Assembly (NCBI RefSeq): GCF_009734385.1 | Contig: NZ_CP046452.1 | Location: forward strand, 744,001 to 808,000 | Source of the DNA: Corynebacterium kalinowskii | Lineage (GTDB): Bacteria; Actinomycetota; Actinomycetes; Mycobacteriales; Mycobacteriaceae | Length of the DNA: 64,000 bases | Direction: 5' to 3' | Part shown: positions 52,172 to 61,625 of the stretch, piece by piece | Layout: each line of letters starts with the position of its first letter | How positions within the stretch are numbered: the first letter of the stretch is position 1 | Made by a program: the position numbers and the translations under genes | Notes under the pieces: model-generated | The model's input: only the letters and a program-made list of their open reading frames with translations | What the model was told of the DNA's origin: nothing | Databases searched by the model: none

Positions 52172-53185
52172 GTGAGTGCCTTTGATCCCTACCGATTCCA
52201 CGGCGATGAAGAAGCCATCGGTGCCAAGGTTGATTTCGCCGTCAACGTGCGCGGCAGCAAACCGCCTGAATGGCTCCAGCGCGTGCTTATCGACGCCATC
52301 GGTGACCTCGCCGAGTACCCATCAGCCACCGATGAAAAGCTAGCCCGGAAAGCTATCGCCGATCTGCACCAGGTGCCCGAAGACTCGGTGTTGCTGGTTG
52401 CCGGCGCATCGGAGGGGTTTGCCCTGCTGCCCAAGCTGCGCCCGGCCAGCGTCGACATCATCCACCCGGGTTTTACCGAACCCAACGTCGTGTTCGAAGA
52501 GTCCGGGATTCCGGTGCACAATCGGATTTTGCCGTCACCGTTCGAGCTGGACTTGCTCGTTGATCGTGGCACTGCGGACATGGTGGTCATCGGGAACCCG
52601 ACTAACCCCACCGGCGTGGTTCACGCCAAAGAAGACCTGCTGGAACTCGGAGCTGGCCGGATCCTCGTGGTGGACGAAGCGTTCTTGGATGTCTCCGACG
52701 AGTCGGAAACCCTCACCCAGCTCGCCGCCCAGCAAGAAGACATCATCGTGCTCCGCAGCTTTACCAAGACGTGGGCCATCGCGGGGCTGCGCTGCGGTTA
52801 TGTGATTGCGCATCCCACGGTCGTCGCCAAGCTTGCTCAAGGGCGTCCGCACTGGCCGCTGGGCACCTTGCAGTTGCGGGCACTGGCTGCGATCGCGATG
52901 AGTGCCGCCGATGAGGTGGAAAAAGAGCGGGGCATCATCGCAGCCGAACGGGTCACCATGACCGAGGCGCTGGGGCGCGCCGGGTTCGAGATTGCGTCCG
53001 CAACCCAGGCGCCGTATGTGCTGGTCAGGCCCCCGGGAGACGATCCGGAGGGGTTGCGGCAGCGACTGAAGGAAGCCGGCATCGCGATCCGACGATGCGA
53101 TACTTTCCCTGGACTAGATTCGAGTTATTGGCGATTGGCGGTGCGCCCCGCCAATCAGGTGGCAAAACTGCTGAAGGAGCTTTAA
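52172..53185 (+). CDS. cobC: PLP-dependent aminotransferase, CobC/HisC-like (threonine-phosphate decarboxylase candidate)
   Basis: 337 residues from the GTG at 52172 (VSAFDPYRFHGD); the long upstream frame is rejected because it runs through the divergent HAD gene. Fold type I landmarks: VIGNPTNPTGV, VVDEAFLDVSD (PLP-binding Asp) and Schiff-base Lys in SFTKTWAIAGLRCGYVI, then YWRLAVR. Sequence fits the CobC/HisC class. Placement near cobD and the RNase HI-CobC fusion supports a cobalamin role, but a HisC-like role is possible. Confidence 0.86.
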   Translation: MSAFDPYRFHGDEEAIGAKVDFAVNVRGSKPPEWLQRVLIDAIGDLAEYPSATDEKLARKAIADLHQVPEDSVLLVAGASEGFALLPKLRPASVDIIHPGFTEPNVVFEESGIPVHNRILPSPFELDLLVDRGTADMVVIGNPTNPTGVVHAKEDLLELGAGRILVVDEAFLDVSDESETLTQLAAQQEDIIVLRSFTKTWAIAGLRCGYVIAHPTVVAKLAQGRPHWPLGTLQLRALAAIAMSAADEVEKERGIIAAERVTMTEALGRAGFEIASATQAPYVLVRPPGDDPEGLRQRLKEAGIAIRRCDTFPGLDSSYWRLAVRPANQVAKLLKEL

Positions 53186-54313
53186 GTGACCACAGTTGGC
53201 GATATTCGCGCCGTGTTGGACCAGGCCTACCCGCCGCACCTAGCGGAATCTTGGGACAAGGTAGGGCTGATCTGCGGCTCTCCAGAGGCAACCGTGACAA
53301 AGGTGGCTTTCGCGCTGGACTGCACCCAGGCCGTGGCTGAGCGGGCGGTGGAGATGGGCGTGCAGATGCTCGTCGTGCACCATCCACTGCTGCTCAAAGG
53401 CGTGACCTCAGTGGCCGCCGATACCCCGAAGGGCAAGGTAATCCACACCTTGCTCACTGGGGGAGTAGCGCTGTTCGCGGCGCACACGAACGCCGATTCT
53501 GCGCGACCAGGTGTCAACGATCGATTGGCTGAGTTGGTCGGGATCACCCCGGGTCGACCAATTCTGCCGAAGGCTGCCACCGGCACCGACAAGTGGGGAG
53601 TGATGGTGCCGACTGCCGATGTGGAAGCCGTAAAGGCTGCGATCTTCGCTGCGGGAGCGGGTGCCATCGGCGACTACAGCGAGTGCGCTTTCTCCTTCAG
53701 CGGCGAAGGACAATTCCGGCCTGACAACAATGCAAACCCAACTATCGGCAGCGTGGGCGAGCTGGAAAAAGTAGCAGAAACGCGGGTCGAGTTCGTCGCG
53801 CCGGTGACCGCGCGCAGGGAGATTCATGCAGCGCTGCTCGACTCACACCCATATGAAGAACCGGCGTTCGACTGTGTCACCATGGAGTCCTTTCCTGACC
53901 TTTCCACGGCCTGCGGCCTGGGGCGGGTCGGTGAGCTGCCTGAGCCAATCACCTTGCGTGAGTTCACCCAGCAGGTAGCCAACGCGCTGCCTGTCACGGA
54001 GTGGGGAGTGCGCGCCGCTGGGGACCCAGACCAAATGGTGCAGAAGGTGGCCGTATCCTCTGGCTCCGGCGACAGCTTCCTTGATGCCGTCACCTCGCTG
54101 GGCGTTGATGTGTACGTCACCTCTGACCTGCGTCATCACCCCGTGGACGAGTATCTGCGCGCCGGGGGACCCGCCGTGATCGACACTGCACACTGGGCCA
54201 GCGAATTCCCGTGGTGTGCGCAAGCAGCCGAGATCGTGGCGACGACCGGCGTGGCCACTGAAATAATCGACATCCGTACCGACCCGTGGACCCTGTCCGC
54301 ACACGCCCAGTAG
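53186..54313 (+). CDS. NIF3 family protein (YbgI/GTP cyclohydrolase I type 2 homologue)
   Basis: 375 residues; GTG start directly after cobC. N-terminal metal-site motifs: SWDKVGLICG, VVHHPLLLKGVTS and AAHTNADSARPGVND; C-terminal SDLRHHPVDEY and DTAHWASEFPW. The middle insertion (about 130-240) with YSECAFSFSGEGQFRP and SHPYEEPAFD is the PII-like domain of long NIF3 proteins. Metal hydrolase function inferred; the family's real substrate is not settled. Operon with the coiled-coil zinc ribbon gene 8 bp downstream. Confidence 0.9.
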   Translation: MTTVGDIRAVLDQAYPPHLAESWDKVGLICGSPEATVTKVAFALDCTQAVAERAVEMGVQMLVVHHPLLLKGVTSVAADTPKGKVIHTLLTGGVALFAAHTNADSARPGVNDRLAELVGITPGRPILPKAATGTDKWGVMVPTADVEAVKAAIFAAGAGAIGDYSECAFSFSGEGQFRPDNNANPTIGSVGELEKVAETRVEFVAPVTARREIHAALLDSHPYEEPAFDCVTMESFPDLSTACGLGRVGELPEPITLREFTQQVANALPVTEWGVRAAGDPDQMVQKVAVSSGSGDSFLDAVTSLGVDVYVTSDLRHHPVDEYLRAGGPAVIDTAHWASEFPWCAQAAEIVATTGVATEIIDIRTDPWTLSAHAQ

Positions 54314-54321
54314 GAGAGAAC

Positions 54322-55029
54322 ATGAAGATCACTCAAGCAGAACAAAAGCTCCTCCTGGAGCTCGCCGACCTCGAGCGCACCCTGGACCTGGGCCTTACCT
54401 CTGGATCTGCGGAACGCACCGAGCTGGAGAAGCTGGAGAAGGAACGCGACCGGCAACGCGAAGTCGCCGCGTCCGCGCAGCTCAACGTTGCCGACGTTGA
54501 GCTGGACATTCGCCGCATCCAGGACGATATGGGCAAACTCAAGCGCCGCTTCGATGCCGACAAAGCGGGCCTCGGTGCCGCCACGGATGTCGATCAGCGC
54601 CGCGACCTCGAACACGACCTTGCCAACACGTCCCGCCGCATGTCCGACCTGCAGCAGGAGCTCAAAGAGGCCCACGACGAGATCGCCGCTATGCGCGCAA
54701 ATGTGGATCGCCAAGGCGCGCTTCTCGACGACCTCGAGCGCAAAGTCGAATCTGCCGCACGCGCGGCAACCGCTGCCGAGGACGCGCATTCCGCGCAGGA
54801 CGCCTCCACACGTGTCACCGAGCTGCGCGGGCACCTGTCTAACGAGATCCTGGCCGAGTACGACGATCAGCGCGGCATCTTCGGCGTCGGGGCGGCCGGC
54901 TTCCGGGGACGTTCCTGCGGTGGCTGCCACATTGTGCTCCCACCTGCTGCGCTGTCCGAAATCCGTGGGACCGCTGCCGACGAGATGCCACGCTGCCCTG
55001 ACTGCGGCACGTTCCTGGTGCGCCTATGA
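54322..55029 (+). CDS. Coiled-coil protein with C4-type zinc ribbon
   Basis: 235 residues from the ATG at 54322, with AGGAGAG 6-12 bp upstream. Residues about 1-170 form a long coiled coil (LLLELADLERTLDLGL, SAQLNVADVELDIRRIQDDM, DLEHDLANTSRRMSDLQQEL). The C-terminal zinc ribbon has CGGCHIVLPP and RCPDCGTFLV. This CT398-like/YbgI-neighbour family is conserved between NIF3 and RNase HI genes in actinobacteria; function unknown, nucleic-acid binding suggested. Confidence 0.9.
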   Translation: MKITQAEQKLLLELADLERTLDLGLTSGSAERTELEKLEKERDRQREVAASAQLNVADVELDIRRIQDDMGKLKRRFDADKAGLGAATDVDQRRDLEHDLANTSRRMSDLQQELKEAHDEIAAMRANVDRQGALLDDLERKVESAARAATAAEDAHSAQDASTRVTELRGHLSNEILAEYDDQRGIFGVGAAGFRGRSCGGCHIVLPPAALSEIRGTAADEMPRCPDCGTFLVRL

Positions 55030-56132
55030 AGCTGATCATTGAAGCCGACGGCGGGTCCAGAGGAAACCCTGGCATCGCTGGCTCCGGCACAGTTGTGTAC
55101 TCCGCCTCGCGCGAAATCCTGCGGGAAATCGCCTACGTGGTGGGTAAAGCCTCCAACAACGTAGCCGAGTACCACGGGTTGCTGCGCGGGTTGGAAGCAG
55201 CCGCTGAGCTGGGAGCTACCGAAGTAGCGGTCTACCTGGACTCCAAGCTCGTGGTCGAGCAAATGTCAGGGCGCTGGAAAATCAAGCACCCCGACATGAA
55301 GGAGCTGGCACTTCAGGCGCAGCAGATCGCCCGCGGATTTGATTCGATCAGTTACACCTGGATCCCGCGCGAGAAGAACAAAAAAGCCGACGCTCTGTCC
55401 AACGTGGCGATGGATGCCTGCGCGGCGGGCAACCCAGTCGGAATATTGGCATCGGAATCGGAGCCCAAGGCGGAGCCTGTTTCGGAGCCCGTTGCAGAGT
55501 CAAAGCCGGACCCGAAGTGGAACGGGGCAGTAAGCCGGCCACTGCGCTTGCTGCTGCTTCGACATGGGGAGACGGCGATGAGCGTCGCGAAGCAATACAG
55601 CGGTTCCTCTGACCCAGCCTTGACCCCGCGCGGTGAAGAAATGTCCCAGCAGGTGGCTGCGCGCATTGCCTCACGTGGTGGTATCGACGCGATCGTGTGC
55701 TCGCCGCTTGGTCGCGCGCGCCAGACGGCCCAGTTCTGCGCTGATGCGCTGGGGTTGGACGTGCAAGTCATGGATGAATTGGTTGAGCTGGATTTTGGTG
55801 ACTGGGAAGGTAAAACCTTCGCGGAGGTCATCGCGCAGGATGCTGAGCTGCACCAGAAATGGCTGGCAGACACGTCCATCGCTGCGCCAGGCGGAGAATC
55901 AGTCCAGGCGGTCAACCGAAGGGTGAAACGCGCACTAGACAAGCTGCGCGAACAGTACCCCCAAGGAAACGTGCTGGTAGTCAGCCATGTCACCCCGATC
56001 AAACTCCTGCTGCGGGCCGCGCTCGATGCCCCGACATCGATTGTCAACAAGATTCACTTGGACCTGGCATCCCTTTCGATCGCGGAGTTTTACGCCGACG
56101 GTCCGACCACAGTGAAGTTGATCAACGGGTAG
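55026..56132 (+). CDS. rnhA: Bifunctional RNase HI / CobC-type acid phosphatase
   Basis: 368-residue fusion. N-terminal RNase HI (residues 1-135): IEADGGSRGNPGIAG with first Asp, NVAEYHGLLRGLEA with Glu, VYLDSKLVVEQM with Asp, and IPREKNKKADALSN. A Pro/Glu/Lys linker rich in SEP repeats (about 140-165) follows. The C-terminal histidine phosphatase has LLLRHGETAMS, ELDFGDWEGK and VVSHVTPIKLLLRA. The known M. tuberculosis homologue (Rv2228c) has both activities, the second as alpha-ribazole phosphatase. Start overlaps the zinc ribbon gene stop. Confidence 0.95.
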   Translation: MKLIIEADGGSRGNPGIAGSGTVVYSASREILREIAYVVGKASNNVAEYHGLLRGLEAAAELGATEVAVYLDSKLVVEQMSGRWKIKHPDMKELALQAQQIARGFDSISYTWIPREKNKKADALSNVAMDACAAGNPVGILASESEPKAEPVSEPVAESKPDPKWNGAVSRPLRLLLLRHGETAMSVAKQYSGSSDPALTPRGEEMSQQVAARIASRGGIDAIVCSPLGRARQTAQFCADALGLDVQVMDELVELDFGDWEGKTFAEVIAQDAELHQKWLADTSIAAPGGESVQAVNRRVKRALDKLREQYPQGNVLVVSHVTPIKLLLRAALDAPTSIVNKIHLDLASLSIAEFYADGPTTVKLING

Positions 56133-56211
56133 CATTCCGGCGCTAAATTCAGCGCCCAGGTTCTTCGGTAGGGTGGTGGTGCCTTAGCCACGACACAATC
56201 GGAGACTTTTC

Positions 56212-57318
56212 ATGACTCAGACCGTTTCAGCAATCATCGCCCGCACCAAGGGAGCCCCGGTAGAAAAGGTATCCATCGTGATTCCGGAACCGGGGCCGCA
56301 CGATGTGGTGGTGAAGATCCAGGCCTGCGGAGTCTGCCACACCGACCTCGCCTACCGAGACGGCGATATCGAGGATGCCTTCCCGTTCCTGCTCGGCCAT
56401 GAGGCCGCTGGCATCGTTGAGACTGTCGGAGAGTCCGTCACCCATGTCGCCGAGGGCGACTTTGTGGTGCTCAACTGGCGCGCCGTGTGTGGTGAGTGTC
56501 GCGCCTGCCGAAAGGGCGAGCCGAAGTACTGTTTCGCCACCCACAACGCCTCCCAGAAAATGACACTGGAGGATGGTACTGAACTTAAGCCGGCGCTCGG
56601 CATTGGTGCTTTCGCAGAAAAGACCCTGGTACACGAGGGACAGTGCACCAAGGTCAATCCGGAGGAGGATCCCGCGGTGGCCGGACTGCTCGGCTGTGGC
56701 GTCATGGCAGGACTCGGCGCTGCAGTGAATACCGGAGAAGTCGGCCGGGGTGATTCCGTAGCGGTGTTCGGTGTCGGTGGCGTCGGCATGGCGGCCATCG
56801 CAGGCGCCAAGCTCGCGGGCGCGACGACCATCATCGCTGTGGACCTTTCCGATGACAAGCTCGAGCTGGCTCGCCAATTCGGTGCCACCCACACCATCAA
56901 TTCCTCTGGCGCCACTGGCACTGGCGATTCCGATTCCACCGTCGCCCAGATCCGGGAGTACACCGGCGGTTTCGGCGTGGACGTGGCCATCGATGCTGTC
57001 GGCCGCCCGGAGACGTGGACGCAAGCGTTCTACGCCCGTGACCTCGCCGGAACCGTGGTGCTGGTTGGTGTGCCGAACCCAACCTCGCGTATCGACGTCC
57101 CAGCCATCGATGTCTTTGGTCGCGGCGGCGCCCTGAAGTCCTCCTGGTACGGTGACTGCCTCCCTGAGCGAGACTTCCCGATGTACGTTGACCTGCACTT
57201 GCAGGGTCAATTCCCACTGGGTGATTTCGTCTCCGAGCGCATCGGATTGGACGAGGTCGAAGCTGCCTTTGACACAATGAAGACCGGCAAGGTCCTCCGA
57301 TCAGTGGTAGTGCTGTAG
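56212..57318 (+). CDS. S-(hydroxymethyl)mycothiol dehydrogenase-like zinc alcohol dehydrogenase
   Basis: 368-residue class III-type MDR dehydrogenase. Catalytic zinc ligands: [19 protein letters not shown]; structural zinc [18 protein letters not shown]-binding [18 protein letters not shown] followed by AVDLS (acidic, NAD preference). The length and CXXCRXC arrangement match mycothiol-dependent formaldehyde dehydrogenase (MscR) of actinobacteria. It is followed after 2 bp by a metallo-beta-lactamase fold gene, the usual partner in this locus. Ligand assignment is by family; specific thiol is inferred. Confidence 0.9.
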   Translation: MTQTVSAIIARTKGAPVEKVSIVIPEPGPHDVVVKIQACGVCHTDLAYRDGDIEDAFPFLLGHEAAGIVETVGESVTHVAEGDFVVLNWRAVCGECRACRKGEPKYCFATHNASQKMTLEDGTELKPALGIGAFAEKTLVHEGQCTKVNPEEDPAVAGLLGCGVMAGLGAAVNTGEVGRGDSVAVFGVGGVGMAAIAGAKLAGATTIIAVDLSDDKLELARQFGATHTINSSGATGTGDSDSTVAQIREYTGGFGVDVAIDAVGRPETWTQAFYARDLAGTVVLVGVPNPTSRIDVPAIDVFGRGGALKSSWYGDCLPERDFPMYVDLHLQGQFPLGDFVSERIGLDEVEAAFDTMKTGKVLRSVVVL

Positions 57319-57320
57319 CT

Positions 57321-57947
57321 ATGACTCTTCGCATTGATCACGTAGTAACCAACGGAATTTTCGCGCTCGACGGTGGCGAGTGGGAAGTAGACAACAACAT
57401 TTGGATCGTCGGCGACGATTCCGAGTGCTATGTCATCGACGCAGCTCACAATGCCGCGCCGATCATTGAAGCAGTGGGCGGCCGCAAGGTGAAGGGCATC
57501 CTCTGCACCCACGCCCACAACGATCACATCACCGTGGCTCCCGAACTCTCCGAAAAGCTGGACGCACCGATCTTCGTCCACCCAGGCGATCAGATGTTGT
57601 GGGAGGAGACCCACGGTTCGCTGGCCCACGAGAACCTGGAAAACCTGCAAACATTCCAGATTGCCGGCACTGACATCCAGGTGCTGAACACCCCGGGACA
57701 CAGCCCAGGCTCCTGCTGCCTGTACGTGCCAGAAGCTGGCGAGTTGTTCTCGGGCGACACCCTCTTCCAGGGCGGACCCGGAGCGACGGGACGCTCATAC
57801 AGCTCCTTCGACACGATCATCGATTCTCTCCAGAAATCTATCCTGACATTGCCTGCGGAGGCGATCGTGCGCACCGGACACGGCGACCACACCACCATCG
57901 GTTCTGAGGCACCACACCTGGAAGAGTGGATCAAGCGCGGCCACTAG
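57321..57947 (+). CDS. Metallo-beta-lactamase fold hydrolase (glyoxalase II-like)
   Basis: 208 residues. MBL signature CTHAHNDHITVA (HxHxDH form), then NTPGHSPGSCCLY (H), LFSGDTLFQGGPGATGRS (D) and TGHGDHTTIGSE (H), a complete binuclear zinc site. ATG start, close behind the dehydrogenase, with which it is conserved in actinobacteria; it probably hydrolyses a mycothiol thioester such as S-formylmycothiol (inference). Confidence 0.9.
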   Translation: MTLRIDHVVTNGIFALDGGEWEVDNNIWIVGDDSECYVIDAAHNAAPIIEAVGGRKVKGILCTHAHNDHITVAPELSEKLDAPIFVHPGDQMLWEETHGSLAHENLENLQTFQIAGTDIQVLNTPGHSPGSCCLYVPEAGELFSGDTLFQGGPGATGRSYSSFDTIIDSLQKSILTLPAEAIVRTGHGDHTTIGSEAPHLEEWIKRGH

Positions 57948-58038
57948 TTACACGGCCGGAAACGGCCCCGCAGGCGGATGTAGAGCTCAGACAAAGTCCG
58001 TTTCGGGAGCCGAATTCCGCAGTGTATACTGGGAAGAC

Positions 58039-58440
<402 letters not shown>

Positions 58441-58467
58441 CCCACATCTTCCCTACAATGGGAAAAC

Positions 58468-59871
58468 ATGAAACTCTACGCCGCCGCCCTCAACTTCCGG
58501 CCGATCGCCGAAGAATACTCCGTGCCCACGGATTTCACCGCCCAGGTGCACGAGGAGGCAGCCAACGCGCAGGATCGATTTGCGGAGGGCAGAGTTGATC
58601 GCCGAGACATCGAATTCGTCACCATCGATCCCGTAGGTTCGATGGATCTGGACCAAGCAGTGTGCATCACCAAGATCGATGGTGGCTACCGCGTCTTTTA
58701 CGCGATCGCGGATGTTGCAGCTTTCGTCGCGCCGGGTTCCGCCCTAGAAGCCGAATCCTTCAAACGCGGCCAAACGATCTACCTTCCCGACGAGCCCGCA
58801 CGCCTGCACCCCGAGGAGATCTCGGAAGGACGCGCCAGCTTGCTTCCCGACGTCGATCGCCCCGCAGTCCTGTGGACCTTCGACCTCGATGCCAACGGCG
58901 AAGTGACGGATTCGTCCGTAGAACGCGTCGTCGTGCGCAGTCGGGCCCGCCTCGACTATGACGGCGTGCAGGCTGACCTGGAGGCGGGCAGGTTGCACCC
59001 ATCGGTGAGCTTGCTTCCGGACGTCGGCAAGCTGCGTCAGGCGAGCGCACTGAGGCGCAGCGCGGTGAACCTGCGCCTGCCGAGCCAGCGGGTTGACCGA
59101 CGCGATGATGGTCGTTATGAGCTGGAACTCGAGCCTCGCCTGGACGTTATGGAGTGGAACTCGGAGATTTCTTTACTCACGGGCATGGTCGCGGGGCAGA
59201 TGATGGCTGCGGCGGGTATTGGTGTGCTGCGCACCCTGGGGCCGGCGATGCCTAAAGCTCTCAAGGAATTTGCGATAGAGGCGCAGGCGCTGGGCTTCAA
59301 CTTTAAACCCGGTCGTCAACCAGTGGGTGAGTTTATCGCGAGCCTAGATGTCACCACGCTGCCCGGCATGGCGGTGATGCGGGAAGCTCAAAAGCTGCTC
59401 CGCGGAGCTGACTACGACGTCCTTGCCGGTGCTCCTTCGAAAGACGACGTTCACGCGGGAGTCGGCGGTTTCTATGCGCACGTCACCGCACCCCTGCGAC
59501 GCCTAGTGGACCGATTCGCCACCGAAACCTGCCTCGCCATCGCAGCGGGCACGCCTGTGCCGGAATGGGCGAGCTCCCGGTTCGACGACATCGCGGAATC
59601 CATGCGACGCACCACTGCGCTTGCCAGCAATGTCGATCGTGCATGCCTGCGGCTCACCGAGGCAACAGTGCTTACCCCTTATGTCGGCGACACTTTTCCA
59701 GCGATCGTGCTCGCGTCCATGCCGGAGCAGAATAAGTCCCGCATCTTCATCAGTGAGCCACCGATGCTGTGCGGTTGTGCTGGCAGCCCGGAGGAAGCCA
59801 TCGAGGTCACGGTGCGTCTGGAAGATGCTGACATTGAAAAGCGGACCGTAACCTTTACCTGGCCCGCCTAG
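58468..59871 (+). CDS. RNB-domain exoribonuclease (RNase II/R-like catalytic core)
   Basis: 467 residues, much shorter than RNase II or R. The RNB core is intact: VTIDPVGSMDLDQAVCI with the Mg-binding aspartates, LPDEPARLHPEEISEGRASL and FYAHVTAPLRRLVDRFATE. No N-terminal cold-shock or C-terminal S1 domain is visible. It is directly downstream of rnpB, suggesting RNA turnover. Stop overlaps the convergent galactokinase-like gene by four bases. Confidence 0.9.
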   Translation: MKLYAAALNFRPIAEEYSVPTDFTAQVHEEAANAQDRFAEGRVDRRDIEFVTIDPVGSMDLDQAVCITKIDGGYRVFYAIADVAAFVAPGSALEAESFKRGQTIYLPDEPARLHPEEISEGRASLLPDVDRPAVLWTFDLDANGEVTDSSVERVVVRSRARLDYDGVQADLEAGRLHPSVSLLPDVGKLRQASALRRSAVNLRLPSQRVDRRDDGRYELELEPRLDVMEWNSEISLLTGMVAGQMMAAAGIGVLRTLGPAMPKALKEFAIEAQALGFNFKPGRQPVGEFIASLDVTTLPGMAVMREAQKLLRGADYDVLAGAPSKDDVHAGVGGFYAHVTAPLRRLVDRFATETCLAIAAGTPVPEWASSRFDDIAESMRRTTALASNVDRACLRLTEATVLTPYVGDTFPAIVLASMPEQNKSRIFISEPPMLCGCAGSPEEAIEVTVRLEDADIEKRTVTFTWPA

Positions 59872-61115
59872 CAGCCGCGCAGGGGGACCACGGTGAAGCC
59901 GTCGGCCGCCAAATCGGAGATCAGATTAGTAGACTTCTTGGCCTCAGCGTGCACGATGACCGCGCCGGCCAGGCGGGCCGCTGCGCTGCGTACTGCCAAA
60001 GCGCCCCGCGCAAGACACAGGTTCGCCAGCGCAGTTTCCTTTTCCGGCACCACCTGATACAAGGATTCTAGATCTCGCTGTGAATCCCCGACCAGCGACA
60101 ACGCTTCCTTTGCCTTGCGGGCGCGCAGCACCATTGATGCTTTAGTTGCGCGTTCCGTCTCCCGCTCGAAGAAGGAAAGCCAGCGGTGGGCCTCTTCAAG
60201 ACCGGGGTAGTCGTCCGCCTCATTCGCCTTGTGCATCGCCGTCAGCCACTGCGTCACGCGCTGCGTAGCATCAGGAAGTCGGCGCAGGTAGTCCACACCG
60301 AATGCAGCCGCAGCCTCGTCGACGAACCGCTTGCGCTCGGCGATATCGGTTACCGGCTCGTCGTGGGGTAGTGCTACGAGGAAGCTGGCGTAGTCGGTGG
60401 CGTCGCGAAGCATAGGCGCGTGGGTGACAGAACCGTCAGCATAATCCACGATGTTGAAGGCATCCTCAGACCCGCGCAGCGCCGCGGTGTAGCGCGCCCG
60501 GAACGACGGCACCGCGGAAAAGAGTTGCGCAGAGCTGGCGCAGATTTCGGCGAGTCGCGCTTTGAGAGGAGCGTCAAGTTTGTGTTCGGAGCTTTCGGCA
60601 AGGATCGACGCGAAGGCAACCTCGGCGGCCACTTCATCACCCAAACCGACCCGCGCTGGAATCTCCGATACAACGGTGATGTTGAAGCCCTTGGTATCAC
60701 GACTCAAGTACTGACGATTCACCATCGACCAGACGACACCTGCGAGGCGAACTCCAGGGCCACCGAGCGTCAGTGACGGTGAGGCATCAGAGCCGCCGTG
60801 CTGCAATTGCGCGGCGCACTGGGACACCTCATAGAGGGTGACGCTGTCGGTGAACGATTGAACGTCACCGTCGACATCCAGCTCGTGCGTGGTCACCATG
60901 ATGGTGTCATCTTCGCGCGGGCTCGCGGCCACCGCGACGTGTAGTGGGGCCGTCGCGTTGATAACTAAGCCACCGACGTGATCGGTGTGCTCGCCCAAGA
61001 AATTCCACGTAGCAGGGGAAACAGCAGTCCTCGGCACGGTGGAATCGTAAGACTGCTGATGTAACTCGGCGACGCGATCAATTAATTGGGCATCAGGGTG
61101 TAGCCACACCGGCAT
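59868..61115 (-). CDS. Galactokinase-like GHMP-superfamily protein, degenerate
   Basis: 415 residues from the ATG at 61115 (MPVWLHPDAQLIDRV), AAGGAG about 12 bp upstream. The N-terminal galactokinase signature is recognisable (NFLGEHTDHVGGLV instead of G-x-N-LIGEHTDYxxG). The ATP loop that should read P-x-GAGLSSSAA reads PARVGLGDEVAAEV, and the last GHMP block near the C-terminus is weak. It may therefore be a non-catalytic or diverged sugar kinase. Convergent with the RNB gene; divergent from the SPOR-like small gene. The function is unknown. Confidence 0.78.
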   Translation of the reverse strand: MPVWLHPDAQLIDRVAELHQQSYDSTVPRTAVSPATWNFLGEHTDHVGGLVINATAPLHVAVAASPREDDTIMVTTHELDVDGDVQSFTDSVTLYEVSQCAAQLQHGGSDASPSLTLGGPGVRLAGVVWSMVNRQYLSRDTKGFNITVVSEIPARVGLGDEVAAEVAFASILAESSEHKLDAPLKARLAEICASSAQLFSAVPSFRARYTAALRGSEDAFNIVDYADGSVTHAPMLRDATDYASFLVALPHDEPVTDIAERKRFVDEAAAAFGVDYLRRLPDATQRVTQWLTAMHKANEADDYPGLEEAHRWLSFFERETERATKASMVLRARKAKEALSLVGDSQRDLESLYQVVPEKETALANLCLARGALAVRSAAARLAGAVIVHAEAKKSTNLISDLAADGFTVVPLRGC

Positions 61116-61242
61116 GAAAATCAAGACTCCTTGAGCGGGTTCTATAACAGTCGCATCTACTTTACCCACCCAGCCTTTTTCAGCGCCGTTTTGGTGGAAA
61201 AGTTCCAGTAGCGTGGAGGTACCCACACTAAAGGAGGAAACC

Positions 61243-61455
61243 ATGGATAAGGAAGATCTGAAGTGGTACTACAATCCCACTACCGGCGAGGTCACTCAAG
61301 GGCCTGAAGGTGGCTGGGACGAGCGAATGGGCCCATATGACAGTCGCGAAGAGGCCGCATCGGCACTGGCTGTGGCTGCTGAGCGCACCAAGGCCGCTGA
61401 CAATTATGACGAGAAGGACGACGACTGGGGCGTAAAGCCAGCCTGGGATAAGTAG
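61243..61455 (+). CDS. Small SPOR-like protein
   Basis: 70 residues from the ATG at 61243, with AAAGGAGG 6-13 bp upstream. KWYYNPTTGEVTQGPEGGWDERMGPYDSREEAASAL is the core (residues 5-40) with the GPY-(D/S)REEA pattern of SPOR domains, which bind denuded peptidoglycan glycans or septal regions when exported. No signal peptide is present, so that role is doubtful here. Divergent from the galactokinase-like gene. Confidence 0.8.
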   Translation: MDKEDLKWYYNPTTGEVTQGPEGGWDERMGPYDSREEAASALAVAAERTKAADNYDEKDDDWGVKPAWDK

Positions 61456-61485
61456 CGCCGTTGGGGCGGGCTTAATCTAAAACCG

Positions 61486-61583
61486 GCTATGTGAAACCGG
61501 CTATTCGGGGCAAAACAAGGGAGATTTGCCTAGATTCGGGCTAGTCTGAGAGATTTTGCCCCGAATAGCCGGTTTCACATAGC
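61486..61583. repeat. Perfect 30-bp inverted repeat between convergent genes
   Basis: The arm at 61486-61515 (beginning GCTATGTGAAACCGGCTATT) is repeated exactly in reverse complement at 61554-61583, with a 38-bp spacer. ACCGGCTAT is also repeated directly at the left edge (61482-61490 and 61496-61504). There is no T run after either arm, so it is not a standard terminator. Confidence 0.85.
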
Positions 61584-61625
61584 TGGAAATGGCCTAGCCA
61601 CCAGTTTGGCAACCGACGCTAAGGA

